A stretch of 64,000 nucleotides of DNA from the NCBI GenBank assembly GCA_037176725.1, contig JAZBRS010000011.1:434001-498000 (forward strand), read 5' to 3'. Position numbers and translations under genes: made by a program. Origin of the DNA: Posidonia oceanica. Taxonomy: Eukaryota > Streptophyta > Magnoliopsida > Alismatales > Posidoniaceae. The stretch's first letter is position 1. Every line of letters begins with the position of its first letter. Shown here piece after piece: positions 22,943 to 33,207 of the stretch. The notes under the pieces were generated by a model. That model saw only the letters and a list, made by a program, of their open reading frames with translations. It had not been told where the DNA came from and searched no databases.

Positions 22943-24252
22943 AGCTAGACTCCGGCTTTCGTTTCTAGCTTTTCGCTCGCCGCTTTCGCAGTTCTGCTCA
23001 CCTTGCCTCTTTGCCTGCTTTAGTCGCCTTTCTGTGCAAACTCCTAGCGAGTCGCCTCATGATTACTTTGCTTACGTTTTGCACCTCCTCTACCTTGGTT
23101 TTTGCTCTGTCTTGCTCTGCTTTGTTTCTGATTGCTTGTTTACTTGCTTATCTCCTCGTTTCTGCTCTTATTTGCTTTACAGCTTACTTGTCTTTACTTC
23201 CTTTATCTTGCTTGCTTATTATTGCTTTATTTCCTGCACAATGCATGTCTACATACTTGTTTGGCAACAATACATAGTTTTTGAACGATGAATGCTTCCT
23301 TTTACACATTTGCTATGTCACTACGCACGCACATGCCCTGTATATATGCCTTTTGACATGATGAATGCATTTTCTTCACTATCATGCTCACAAACACTTG
23401 CACATGCCATACACTTGTATTTTGCTATGTTGTATGCTGTTTGCCTGCCATATTTGACTGATTTTCTTCCCTTTCGCACATGCCATGCCTAGAATAGTAG
23501 AGACTGTTTGCTCTCCCTGTGGTTAACTAAAAATGGCAAGTAAAAAGAACTTCTAGGAACAACAAGAGACTTCAAACAATCCTGCACCCCCTTGGGTTAA
23601 TAAAATGCGTAAGATAAAGAACTTTAAGCATTTATTTGCATAAGCATCATATAGGGCATGCATTCTTCTCATCTAAGTCCACCTACTAGTCTACGAAGGA
23701 CGGTTCTGACCTCTTGTTCCACCACTTTTGGCGTGGGCCGAGTCGGACGGTTAGTCCCCCCTTTTTTGTCCAGGGGTCATATCGGTGTAGTGGAGTGTAC
23801 TGCCCATGCTTTGGCGGGGTCAGGGCCACCAACGCACCACCCTGTTATTTCCTCAACTCTGGCTAGGAGTTCGACAGGGAGCCTACTTTTTCTGACCTGA
23901 GTCGGTGACCCGCACACCTGGGGATACCCGAAGTAGATCACCTATTAGGATACACTAGATAGGTGAGGGGGTATACTAGAAAGCATACATATCATTCATG
24001 TCATCTAACTTAACTCATTTGCATCTGTCTTTCAGTTTCTAATCCTTGTTTCCTTCTGTTTGTGTCAGCAGTGATCGGTAAGCGAGTTCCCCTTGCTGGA
24101 GCTTGAGTACCGATCCTTTTTGACACCCCTGTTGCGACCTTGTTTGCGACCATTCCCCTTCTGAGCTATCCGCCTTTGCGACGATAGCTCCTATTAGGAA
24201 TCGCCATTTGCATACCCGTCGCAGCCCTGTTCTCACACACTCTAGGTCAGCA
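22943..24252 (+). other. E1 leader
   Basis: Untranslated leader before gag, T/C-rich, with one copy of the conserved leader block (about 23650-23960). A pyrimidine tract and acceptor-like site (tccttctgtttgtgtcag, ending 24068) lie 185 bases before the gag ATG. I see no gene. Confidence 0.65.
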
Positions 24253-26451
24253 ATGGCCTAGTACGTCAGTGAGTCTCTCTTTACTCCTGTCACGGAGGGT
24301 GTTTCCGCTCTGGCCCCTCCTGTTGCTCCTTCTGCCCCATTTGTTCCCACTCCGACGCTAGGGTTTCCTCCCCTGATGCCTCTAGTATCCCAGTATGTCC
24401 CGAGACACTGGCAAGCATCTCTTCCTCCGGATCCGATCGCCGAGTCTATCTTGATGACCGTTACTCGCATTTCGGAGACGCCATTGCCCGCCTTTGACAT
24501 CCCTCCTACCGCTGCTGCGACTTTTACCATAGCACCTACTCCTCCTGGACAGTCTGTGTCCGTGCCATTTGCTTCTCAATCCTTGCCGGCACTGCACTTT
24601 AGCATTCCCGCTGACGGAACGCCTGAGGCTCAGTACCAGCACCTGATGGAGCTTGCCCAGAAACTACAAGGCATGGCTCTATTGGTTCGTCCCTCCTGTA
24701 CTCCTGTCGCTCCTGAGGTTCCTTTGTAGCCAGTTCCTGCATTTCATGCATCTACCTCTACACCTCCGCCTCGACCATTGTCTCAACTGCTCACGATTCC
24801 GACAATTGGGGCCCATTTACCGCCTCCTTCTGCACAACACTTAGCACAGCATGCTCCTCTTCCCCCTGGTGGTCAGTCCTTTGGGCTGGTTGGAGCCCAG
24901 TACCCCACTAGCTCGCTGTCCGGCACCCCGCCTGTACAACAACTGGTGCTCCAGCATCCTACCCCTCCCACAGCACAGCATGTCATCTACTCTCCTCCCT
25001 TGCATCAGGCCCAGAACCCTGCATACATCCCTGCATACACAGTTCCCCAGCACGGATACGTCGGCCATCCTGTTGCTCCACCAGACGACGCTTTGGTAGA
25101 TCCGGAGGAGCACCTAGGTGCGACCCATTCGGCGTATGTGCTCACTACCCCTGTCGATCCCTCTCCTATGGCAGCAAATCCAGACCCCATCAACAACCGG
25201 ATGGACGTCTTGGAGAAGGCACTACAACTAGTGCAGGGTACTAAGCACCAGACCTACAAATTTCGGGACCTTTGTTGCTTTCCAGAGGCGGTACTCCCCC
25301 TGAAGTTCAAAATCCCAGACTTCGAGAAATATAATGGTAGGGGCTGCCCCGTAGCACACCTGAAGGCGTCTTGCGGTGATCTCGCTCAGCTTCAGGTTGA
25401 CGAGAGGTTGCTAATCCGCCTGTTCCAGAAAAGCTTGACCGGGCCGGCACTCAAGTGGTTCACATCGCTTGATATGTCAGCCATCAAGACTTGGAACGAC
25501 CTCAGCCAGGCGTTCCTAGAACAGTACTCCTTCAACCTTGATCTAGTCCCAAAGCGGGTGGACTTGATCGCAATCAAGCAGAATCCTAGCGAGCCGTTCG
25601 GGTAGTACGTCGGCCGCTGGCGCGTCCTTGCTTCACAGGTTCGAGATAGACCCTCTGACGAGGAGTCTATTGAGATCGTTATCAAAGGGGCGCAACCATC
25701 TCTTGGGGCTCTGCTTAGCATCCAACCAGTCACTACTTTTGCAGCACTCATCCGAGCTGGAGCGCGCGTGGAGAGTTCTTTGCGGAGTAGCAACTTCCTG
25801 GCTCTCTCTACGTTCGCTAAGTAGGCCGCGATCAGCAGTAACAGTACCAACAGCAGCACCTCCAACAACAACAATAGCGGTAGCAGCAACAACCGTCCCA
25901 AGAAGAAGGACTCCTTGAAGACCGCTGTTGTGTTCGTCGACTCTCCTACTGTGCCTGTTCACTTGCCGTCTCGGCCTGCCCTAGCTCAAATGGTGTATGC
26001 TCCTGCACCTAGGAATCCACCCACACCACAGATCACAACCATCGCTAGACTGGTCTACCCCGTCGCACCGGTTCAGCAAGGCTCATACCAGAGGCAAAGA
26101 AGGCCACCCACTGAGAAGCGGAAGTTCGCCCTACTAGTGGAACCGCTCACAGCCATCCTGCCAAAGGTTGCATCACTCCTGAAGTTCCCGGAGGTTCGCC
26201 CGCCCCCAAATCCCTTACCGCATTGGTTTAAGGCGAACCTCTTTTGCAATTTCCATCAAAGTGTCGGGCATTCGACGGATAATTGCTACTCCCTGCGGAA
26301 CGCAATTCAGGACTTAATCGAATCGGGAACGATTGTGATTGACACGCACGAGGCATCCACTCAAGCACAAACACATGCATCTGTACATTCAGCTGTTCCC
26401 CCTCATTCTGGCATCATCCACCAACCTCTACCGGAGCACACTTATCTATGA
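24253..26451 (+). pseudogene. E1 gag remnant
   Basis: One continuous reading frame broken only by stop codons: TAG at 24259 (third codon), 24727, 25603 and 25822, then TGA at 26449. The start is the ATG at 24253, which aligns with the gag starts of H and I. A Pro/Thr-rich N-terminus is followed by the capsid core (FKIPDFEKYNGRGCPVAHLK, LLIRLFQKSLTGPALKWF, AFLEQYSFNLDL; 25300-25560) and an Asn/Ser-rich linker. Near 26245-26286 is a CHHC-type zinc knuckle (CNFHQSVGHSTDNC) of the kind seen in Tat gag. No indels are evident. By family it would form the RNA-packaging particle. It is dead as it stands unless stops are read through. Confidence 0.85.
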
Positions 26452-28895
26452 GGGGCGGGAACCTCAGGCATCCACTCTGTCTTCCCTTCTGAGCCTACTA
26501 CCTCTGTGGTAGACCCTTCTGATCTTATTTTTGATATTTCTGAGCCTTTCCCTGTTAATCTCTATCTCGCGGTAGTTGCCGGCTCCGAGTCGGGAGTTCA
26601 CATGATCCGACTGCGTGCCAGGCCAGAGCGCCCCTTCGCGTCCCCTGCTGTGCTTCCTCAGGCTCAGCCCCCTATACACCTCCTAGCTAGGGCCCAGCCT
26701 AGATCCCTTGTCCACCTCTTAGGGCGGCCTCAGCTAGAATCCCCTATACATCTTCTAGGCAGACCTCAGCCAGCCCCTGCCTTCCCACCCCAACAATCTT
26801 ACCCTTTAGATAGACCTTAGTATCCAGTAGGTCCCTCTGTAACCCCTCCTGTGCTCGCAGCACGTGCTCCTGTGGTTATCGACTTAACCTTAGACACCCA
26901 TCGCGTCCCTTACAGCTACGCCACAGAAATGTATGCGGAAGTAACGCGATCGGGGAGGGTCTACAGACCCCCAGCACCGACACTTAGGCCAAACTATCCT
27001 GAACCTGCTATACCTCCACCCTCTAACCAACCCATAGCAGATCCGACCTCAAACCAACCTATAGCAAGCCAAATCCCTGCCCAACCTGTAGTGGCCCAAT
27101 CTCCTGCCACTACCCCTTTAGAGCTTGCTAAAACTACCCTTCTTGCTGCCAAGAAAAACCAACCCAAAGCTGACATAACCTCCCAACTTAAGAAGGTCAA
27201 AGCCGATATTTCCATTTGGGACCTAATCCACACCTCTACCGAACATCGCGAAGCTTTTCTTCGCGTGTTCCAAGCCGCCCGTGTGTCCCAGTCTATTGAG
27301 CCTTCAGCCTTGGAAAGCATGGTAGGGATGATTGCAGAGCCCCAGGTCATCTCTTTTACAAGTGATGAGCTGCCTCCGACGGGGATTAATCACAATCAAC
27401 CCCTGTTCGTCACGGTTCAGTTCAAAAACTTTCGCATTCCTCTAACACCGGTTGATAACGGGTCAGGCCTTAATGTCTGCCCCTTGCGTACTGCAACAAA
27501 GCTCGGATTCAAAGCTGAGAATATCACACCAGCTGTGAAAGGAATGACAGCTTTTGACAACACCCACCATGATGCTCTGGGAATCTTGATTGTTCCTCTC
27601 GCCATTGGCCCGGTCGTATTTGATGTAGAATTCTACGTCGTTGACTTGAAGCCAAACTTTAACTTTTTGCTTGGGCGTCCTTGGCTCCATAAGCATCAGG
27701 TCCTCCCCTCGACCGTCCATCGAATGATAAAGTACCGTCACAGCGATGATGTCATTGTCGTCATGGCGGAGAACTTTGAGAAGGAGCGGATTGAGGCAGT
27801 CTCCCCCGTCTCTTCACAAACTATCCCTTTCGACCTCGAGACTTCCGAAGCCTTGTATCGCGTTAATCGGTGTGAGCCGGTTAACTTCATTCCTGATCTT
27901 GAACGCGCCAACTCCTTGGCCGTTCACAACAACCCCTTTCGAATGGTCGAGAATGTATGTCACAGATGGGGTTACATAAAGGATACACCGCTCGGGCGTC
28001 ACGGCCCGGGGATCGTAGAGCCGATCGTAGCGGTGGAGCGGAGGAAATCTGAAGGCCTCGATTATGAGCCCAAGCCCAACGAAGATCATTGCTTTCTGTT
28101 GAAGGATCAGGAACCGGCCATCCCCAGAGACCTCACTAACTTCACCAGTGCAGGAGTTCTGGGATCAACAGATGATCAAGTCACGGTGCCAACAGATGAC
28201 TGGGTCTGCATTGAGGACTACTACTCGAATGAGGAGCAGTCTGGCGCAGTAGAGGCTGTCCCAACTGGCAGCAAGGCTTTGGTCAGCACAGAGGCACCAC
28301 GCCACATCTGCATCACAAGCACAAGCAGCAGCGGCAGCTCAGAAGTCAGAGACACTCCTTCAGGCACAATCAAGCAGGCTACCTGCGGTCGCAGTCACAT
28401 CAATATCGCTGTCACTCTCTCTGGAGGGACAGTCAGTCAATTCAGTCAGCAGCGCGACTCGGCCCACTTCAGCAACCGCATCACTGAGAATGCAGCCGGC
28501 GCAGTCCGCCTCACATCCTCCTGTCGCAGAACAGCAACTCTCGTGGCAGGCCCCCATGGCGTCAGAGGCTGCACTCTCACAGTCACAACCAAATGCAGAG
28601 GACCAGTTGAGCACCACAGTCTCCCAGCCCTTGGGCCCTTAGAAGAGCACCTCTGCTTGCCCTCTAACTGCAACAATTACCCTGGCAGCGTACCCATCTG
28701 CGGCCCCGCTGACCAGTCTGTTTGGATCTCCGATGCCGAAGTTGCCGTTATCAGGCGCGCCCGTGAACCAGACCAAGCAAATACCAAGGGCAGTGATCCA
28801 TCTTGCAGCCGGGCCAGAGCCGCAGGCCCCCGGCGCCTACTACGTCGACTCACCCTCGGATGAGGAGGAAGGTGTGGCGATAGAAGCCCAGGTTG
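26452..28895 (+). pseudogene. E1 protease region with G-patch-like stretch
   Basis: Continues the gag frame past TAG at 26818. A helical block (ADITSQLKKVKADISIWDLI, then HREAFLRVFQ; about 27170-27270) is typical of the gag-protease junction in Tat elements. The protease motif is VDNGSGLNVCPL (about 27448-27483), with DNGS in place of DTGA as usual in this lineage, and LLGRPWLHKHQVLPS follows near 27670. A degenerate G-patch-like run (GYIKDTPLGRHGPGIVEP ... GLDYEP) lies near 27970-28070. The end is Ser/Thr-rich and shifts by one frame near 28760-28860 before a TGA at 28895. Function inferred from family only. Confidence 0.75.
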
Positions 28896-28900
28896 ATTGA

Positions 28901-31490
28901 TGGATGTCCGACTTAGAGTTACTTTATCAGGAACAGCTCAAGTCGATAGTAGAAGATCGGGCAGAGCACCAAGTTGCAGAAAGGAAAGAGAAACCCGTCG
29001 CTACGAACCCTCCTCTGCAAGAAGACCATGCCTCTATCATGGTCTTGGAAGAAGATTCAGCAGTACCGGACTCCCCTAGACCAGATGAGCTAATCACTCT
29101 ACAACCAGAAGGCGGGTCTAGGTGGTTTGTGCAACACATGCCTCACTCAGGCAGTGTAGCAAGCGGCAGTGCCCAGATCAGCCGCCAGTCTGGCATACTC
29201 TCCACAAGCACACTAGAAGACTCAGAGGAGGAAGCACTAGTAGTCCAAGCAGCAACAGTAATAGAGCAGAAAGTAGTATCAGTAACAGAATCAGTAAGGC
29301 CCTCAGTAGCATCAGCAGAGCACTCAGCAGAATCAGTCAGGCTAGAGCAGATAGAAGAAGTTGCCAGGATGGAAGTCGCACATCGAGGCTACAAGAATAT
29401 TCGAGTAAGCGTGACCATCCTGAAGCGTCACCAGGGCCAAGTAGCGGAACATATACACTCTTTCGACATCACAAATCCTTCTTTTGAGAAAGAGATCCTC
29501 TCGGAACTTATCGCTTATGGAGAGGAGGATGATACGGGCGAGGACGAGATTGACGAATCATTGCCCGAGTTTCGGCCCTATGACGACGACCCAGAAGGCC
29601 CCAACCTCCATGTTGAAGAAGAGACAGAGGTTGTTAGCATCGGCACAGCTGAGGAAGTCAGAGAAGTTCGCATCAGTGCCCAGTTGTCCCCCCAGGCTCG
29701 AGCAGAGTTCATTGCATTCCTGAAGGAATATGCGGACGTCTTCGCCAGGAGTTACGAAGATATGGTTGGCCTTGACATAGAAATAGTGGTGCACAATCTA
29801 TCCCTGGATCCAAATGCCAAACCAGTAAAGCAGAAGCTGAGAAGATGGTGACCGTAGTGGCTGCTTATGATCAAAGAAGAGATCATGAAACAGCACAGAG
29901 TCAATTTCCTCAAGGTCGTCCTTTATCCTGAGTGGCCGGCAAACATTGTACCTGAGCCCAAGAAAGATGGCCGCGTCTGGATCTGCATCGACTATAGGGA
30001 CCTGAACAAGGCGAGTCCCAAGGACGACTTCCCATTGCCTCACATTGACATCCTAGTCGACAATACAGCGGGCCACAAGATGCTCTCCTTCATGGACGGC
30101 TTTTCTGGATATAATCAGATCAAAATGGCAGAAGAAGACATGGAATAAACTTCATTCATCACCCCTTGGGGAGTCTTCTGCTACCAAGTTATGCTGTTTG
30201 GACTGAAAAATGCTGGCGCAACCTATCAGAGGGCCATGACTGCATTGTTTCATGACCTCATGCACCAAGAAGTGGAGGTCTATGTAGACGACATGATTGC
30301 TAAAACCAAAGAGCCTGAAGATCATCTTGCCTGCTTAAAGAAGCTCTTTACCCGGCTACGAAAGTACAAGCTGCGCCTGAGCCCCAACAAGTGTGTATTC
30401 AGGGTGTCTTCTGGCAAACTGCTGGGCTACATTGTTAGCCAAAGGGAGATTGAAGTAGACCCGATGAAGGCTAAAGCCATCGTGGATATGCCACCCCCTC
30501 GGACTGAAAAGGAGGTCAGAGGCCTGTTTGGGCGTTTACAATACATCAGTCGCTTCATTGCACAGCTTATGCCCATCTACGAGCCCATATTCAAGCTCTT
30601 GAAGAAGAATGCACAGATTCATTGGAGCGAGGAGTGTCTGGCTGCATTTGCCAAGATCAAGCAGCTGTTGATCAAGCCTCCCATCTTGGTTCCCCCCACT
30701 CCAGGGAGACCCTTGCTTCTCTACCTTTCTACCATGTAGCAATCTATGGGCGCCGTCATGGGCCAACATGACGAATCTGGTAGAAAGGAGTGCGCCATTT
30801 ACTACCTGAGCAAGAAGTTCAATGAATGCGAAGCCAGGTACAGTACAATAGAGAAGACCTGCCTGTCCCTTATCTGGGCTGCACAGAAACTAAGGTACTA
30901 CATGATGGCATACCCAGTTCAGCTCTTATGCCGGCATGATCCTATCAAGTTCCTCTTTCAAAAACCGGCCATGGTAGGCAGATGTGTTAAGTGGCAGGTG
31001 CTACTGTCTCAGTACGACATCACCTTTGTCACTCAGAAGTCCATGAAGGGCCAAGCTATGGCAGACCATCTTGCTAATCTCCCACTGCCTGAATATCAGC
31101 CACTCCAGACGCAGTTTCCAGATGAAGACATTCTGTTTGCAATGGAGGACTCTGAAGACAAAGACCCAGAAGATCAGGAGCAATGGCAACTATACTTCGA
31201 TGGTGCTGTAAACAAGAGAGGCCGAGGCGTAGGCACAGTGCTGACAACGCCTCAGGGATAGATGATTCCCTTCTCCTGGAAGCTGACCTTCAAATGCACT
31301 AACAACGAAGTAGAGTACGAGGCATGCATCCTAGGACTGAATGTCGCCCTCGAGCATGAGGTGCAGAAGCTGCTGGTGCACGGCGATGCTATGCTAGTGA
31401 TCTCTCAAGTCAATGGCGAGTGGAAGACGAAAGATCCGAAGCTACTGCCATATCATGAACACTTGCTGAAGTTGATAGAACAATTTGCAA
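28901..31490 (+). pseudogene. E1 reverse transcriptase, RNase H and archaeal-type RNase H remnant
   Basis: Single frame from ATG 28901 (MSDLELLYQEQLKS) with stops TGA 29849, TAG 29855, TAA 30146, TAG 30737 and TAG 31259, and no frameshift. RT motifs: KLRRW, VNFLKVVLYPEWPANIVPEPK, DYRDLNKASPKDDFPLPHID, FMDGFSGYNQIKM, LFGLKNAGATYQRAM and catalytic YVDDMIAKT (about 30281). The first RNase H follows (YYLSKKFNECEARYSTIEK). The second has YFDGAVNKRGRG, CTNNEVEYEACILGL and a GDAMLVISQVNGEW core with the catalytic D, E and D in place. Integrase, which should follow, is absent because the frame ends in LTR sequence at about 31490. Confidence 0.88.
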
Positions 31491-32304
31491 GCAATGATGA
31501 ACACATTCCATATCGTGCCGCTCTATCTTTTGCACTGTTTTGCATGCGGATCTCGTTTTCTTGCACCGTTTCGCGTGCCGCTTCCGTTTCTCGCATCGTT
31601 TCACGCATTTTACGCTGTTTTCTCTTGCATGTCGCCTGCACTGCTTGGTTTTATCGCCGTTTTGCTTTCTCGCTTGCATTTGCATATAGGGCAATGATGC
31701 TTACTGCCTGGAGTTCTCACGAGTCAGGTTTCGACTGGTTCGGAACACGGACAGCATTGCTGAGCACTTAGACTGCATGTTTACTTCCCTGCATTGCATT
31801 CCACCACTTAGAGCACACCTTTGAGCATTCATTGGCATTTAGACATTCAAACCTGCATTTCCCTGCGTATGCAAGCGTAAGCCTAGAAAGATCGATTCTC
31901 GGGCGTGTCGGGGGTGCCTAACACCTTCCCCGCACGTAACAGGAGTCCTTGCCCAGTCTTTTGGCCCGTAATGACCATATTGCCCTTATCCTAGGCATGA
32001 GTCATATCATTTGCATTCATTTGCATTTGTTTTCCTTTGCATTACTTTGCATTGCATCCTTTGCTTGGTTTTGCGTGCTAATCTACGCATTTCCCTTGGT
32101 TTTCTTTGTCTCCCGATAATAGACACGGTGGCGACCCTGAATTGTCTTATCTTCTTCTTTTCTTATCTTTTCTCCTCTGTTTCAAGTGTTTTCGAGTTGA
32201 GCCTTCCTCCTCAGACATAGCCGCTTATAGTGAGCCTGATTCCGATCGGTGCACGCGAGCTTCTGGCAGTGTGCATGGACGATCTGAACATCAGGATTAC
32301 TACA
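31491..32304 (+). repeat. E1 3' LTR, truncated
   Basis: Only the last 810 bp or so. The final 200 bp (32105-32304) are nearly the same as the end of the 5' LTR. The part before it (31860-32010, with gtgtcgggggtgcctaacacc) matches the LTRs of H, M and I but not the E1 5' LTR, where this block has been replaced. The junction with the RNase H reading frame is within about 31485-31520. Confidence 0.75.
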
Positions 32305-32309
32305 TTAGG

Positions 32310-32537
32310 GCATTCATCTTTACATGCGTGCCATTCATGCCACCCCTAATAACTCTTTTTGCGTATATACCCTAACGCGTTTGTTGTTTTGCAGGTAGGT
32401 GCGAGTTCCTTCAGCCAGGATCTCGAGCGTCCCTCCATTCTGTCTCTATGCTATTCGCCGCTTCCAACAGTAGCTCCCCTAAGGTCTCGCGTCTTTGCTT
32501 TCGTCGCGGCCCTGTTCCCACTTACCCTCGGTCAGCA
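32310..32537 (+). other. H leader, second part
   Basis: Resumes at gcattcatc directly after the E1 target duplication and matches the leader of I. It contains an acceptor-like site (ttgttgttttgcag, ending 32394) conserved in I (minus strand 43151). Confidence 0.75.
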
Positions 32538-33207
32538 ATGGCTCGGTTTATTGGCGAGTCCGACTTCTCTATTGCCCTGGAGGGGTTTACCGCTTCGGTC
32601 CCTCCAACTTTCACTTTGACTCCCTCTATGCCCCGTGTGACACCAGGGTTTCACCCTCTGGTGTCTGGGGCACTCCAGTTTGCTGCGGGGCATTGGCAGA
32701 GCTATGCCCCTCCAGATCCGGTCACCGAGCCTGTCTTGATGACCGCCCATTGTGCTCCGAAGGCGCCTCTGACCCCTCTGTCCCAGGGCAATGTCGCTAT
32801 CGACATCCCTTCTACTGTGGCGACCTTTGCCATAGGTTCCCGACCTCTTGATTCTGGTCCCCCGCCGGTATTGCACTTCAGCATTCCCACTGGCGGGACG
32901 CTTGACGTGCGGTGTCAGTACCTGATGGAGCTTGCCCAGACACTGCAGGGCATGGCTCTATTAGTTCGCCCCTCTTGCATTCCCGCCCAGACCATCGCCC
33001 CAGCTACACATTGCACCGGCGATGGGGGCACAGCTTCTGTCTCCTGCATCTGCACAACACTATGCACTGCATGCAACTCCGCCACTTAGTGATCAGTCCT
33101 TCGGACTGGTTGGAACACAGTACCCCACAGGCCCGCTGCCCGGCACCGTGCCCGCGCAGCAACTGTTGCTCCAGCACTCTACACCTCCCACTACACAGTA
33201 TAGTATC
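32538..33207 (+). pseudogene. H gag, part 1
   Basis: Starts at ATG 32538 (MARFIGESDFSIALEGFTAS), in the same context as gag of E1 and I, but here codon 3 is CGG. Pro-rich N-terminal region; conserved MELAQTLQGMALLVRPSC near 32920-32980. One frameshift near 33015 moves the frame, after which SAQHYALHATPPLSDQSFGLVG continues the E1-like protein. Element I splits the gene at 33207/33208 (target duplication gtatc). Gag continues at 45204. Confidence 0.82.

Larger units (their letters stand above)
17871..32304 (+). mobile_element. Element E1: Tat-lineage Ty3/gypsy with dual RNase H
   Basis: A 14.4-kb insertion flanked by ttagg (17866-17870 and 32305-32309). It starts TGTTGACACCCC and ends GGATTACTACA. 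It contains a 5' LTR, Tat primer site, leader, gag, protease with a G-patch-like stretch, RT, RNase H and a second (archaeal-type) RNase H, the mark of the Tat lineage. Integrase and most of the 3' LTR are gone: the second RNase H runs at about 31490 into LTR sequence. The exact joining of H leader sequence on both sides supports the boundaries. Confidence 0.88.

Noticed and set aside
28360..28676. Cys/Ala-rich minus-strand ORFs in E1
   Set aside because: Antisense shadow of the E1 polyprotein spacer.
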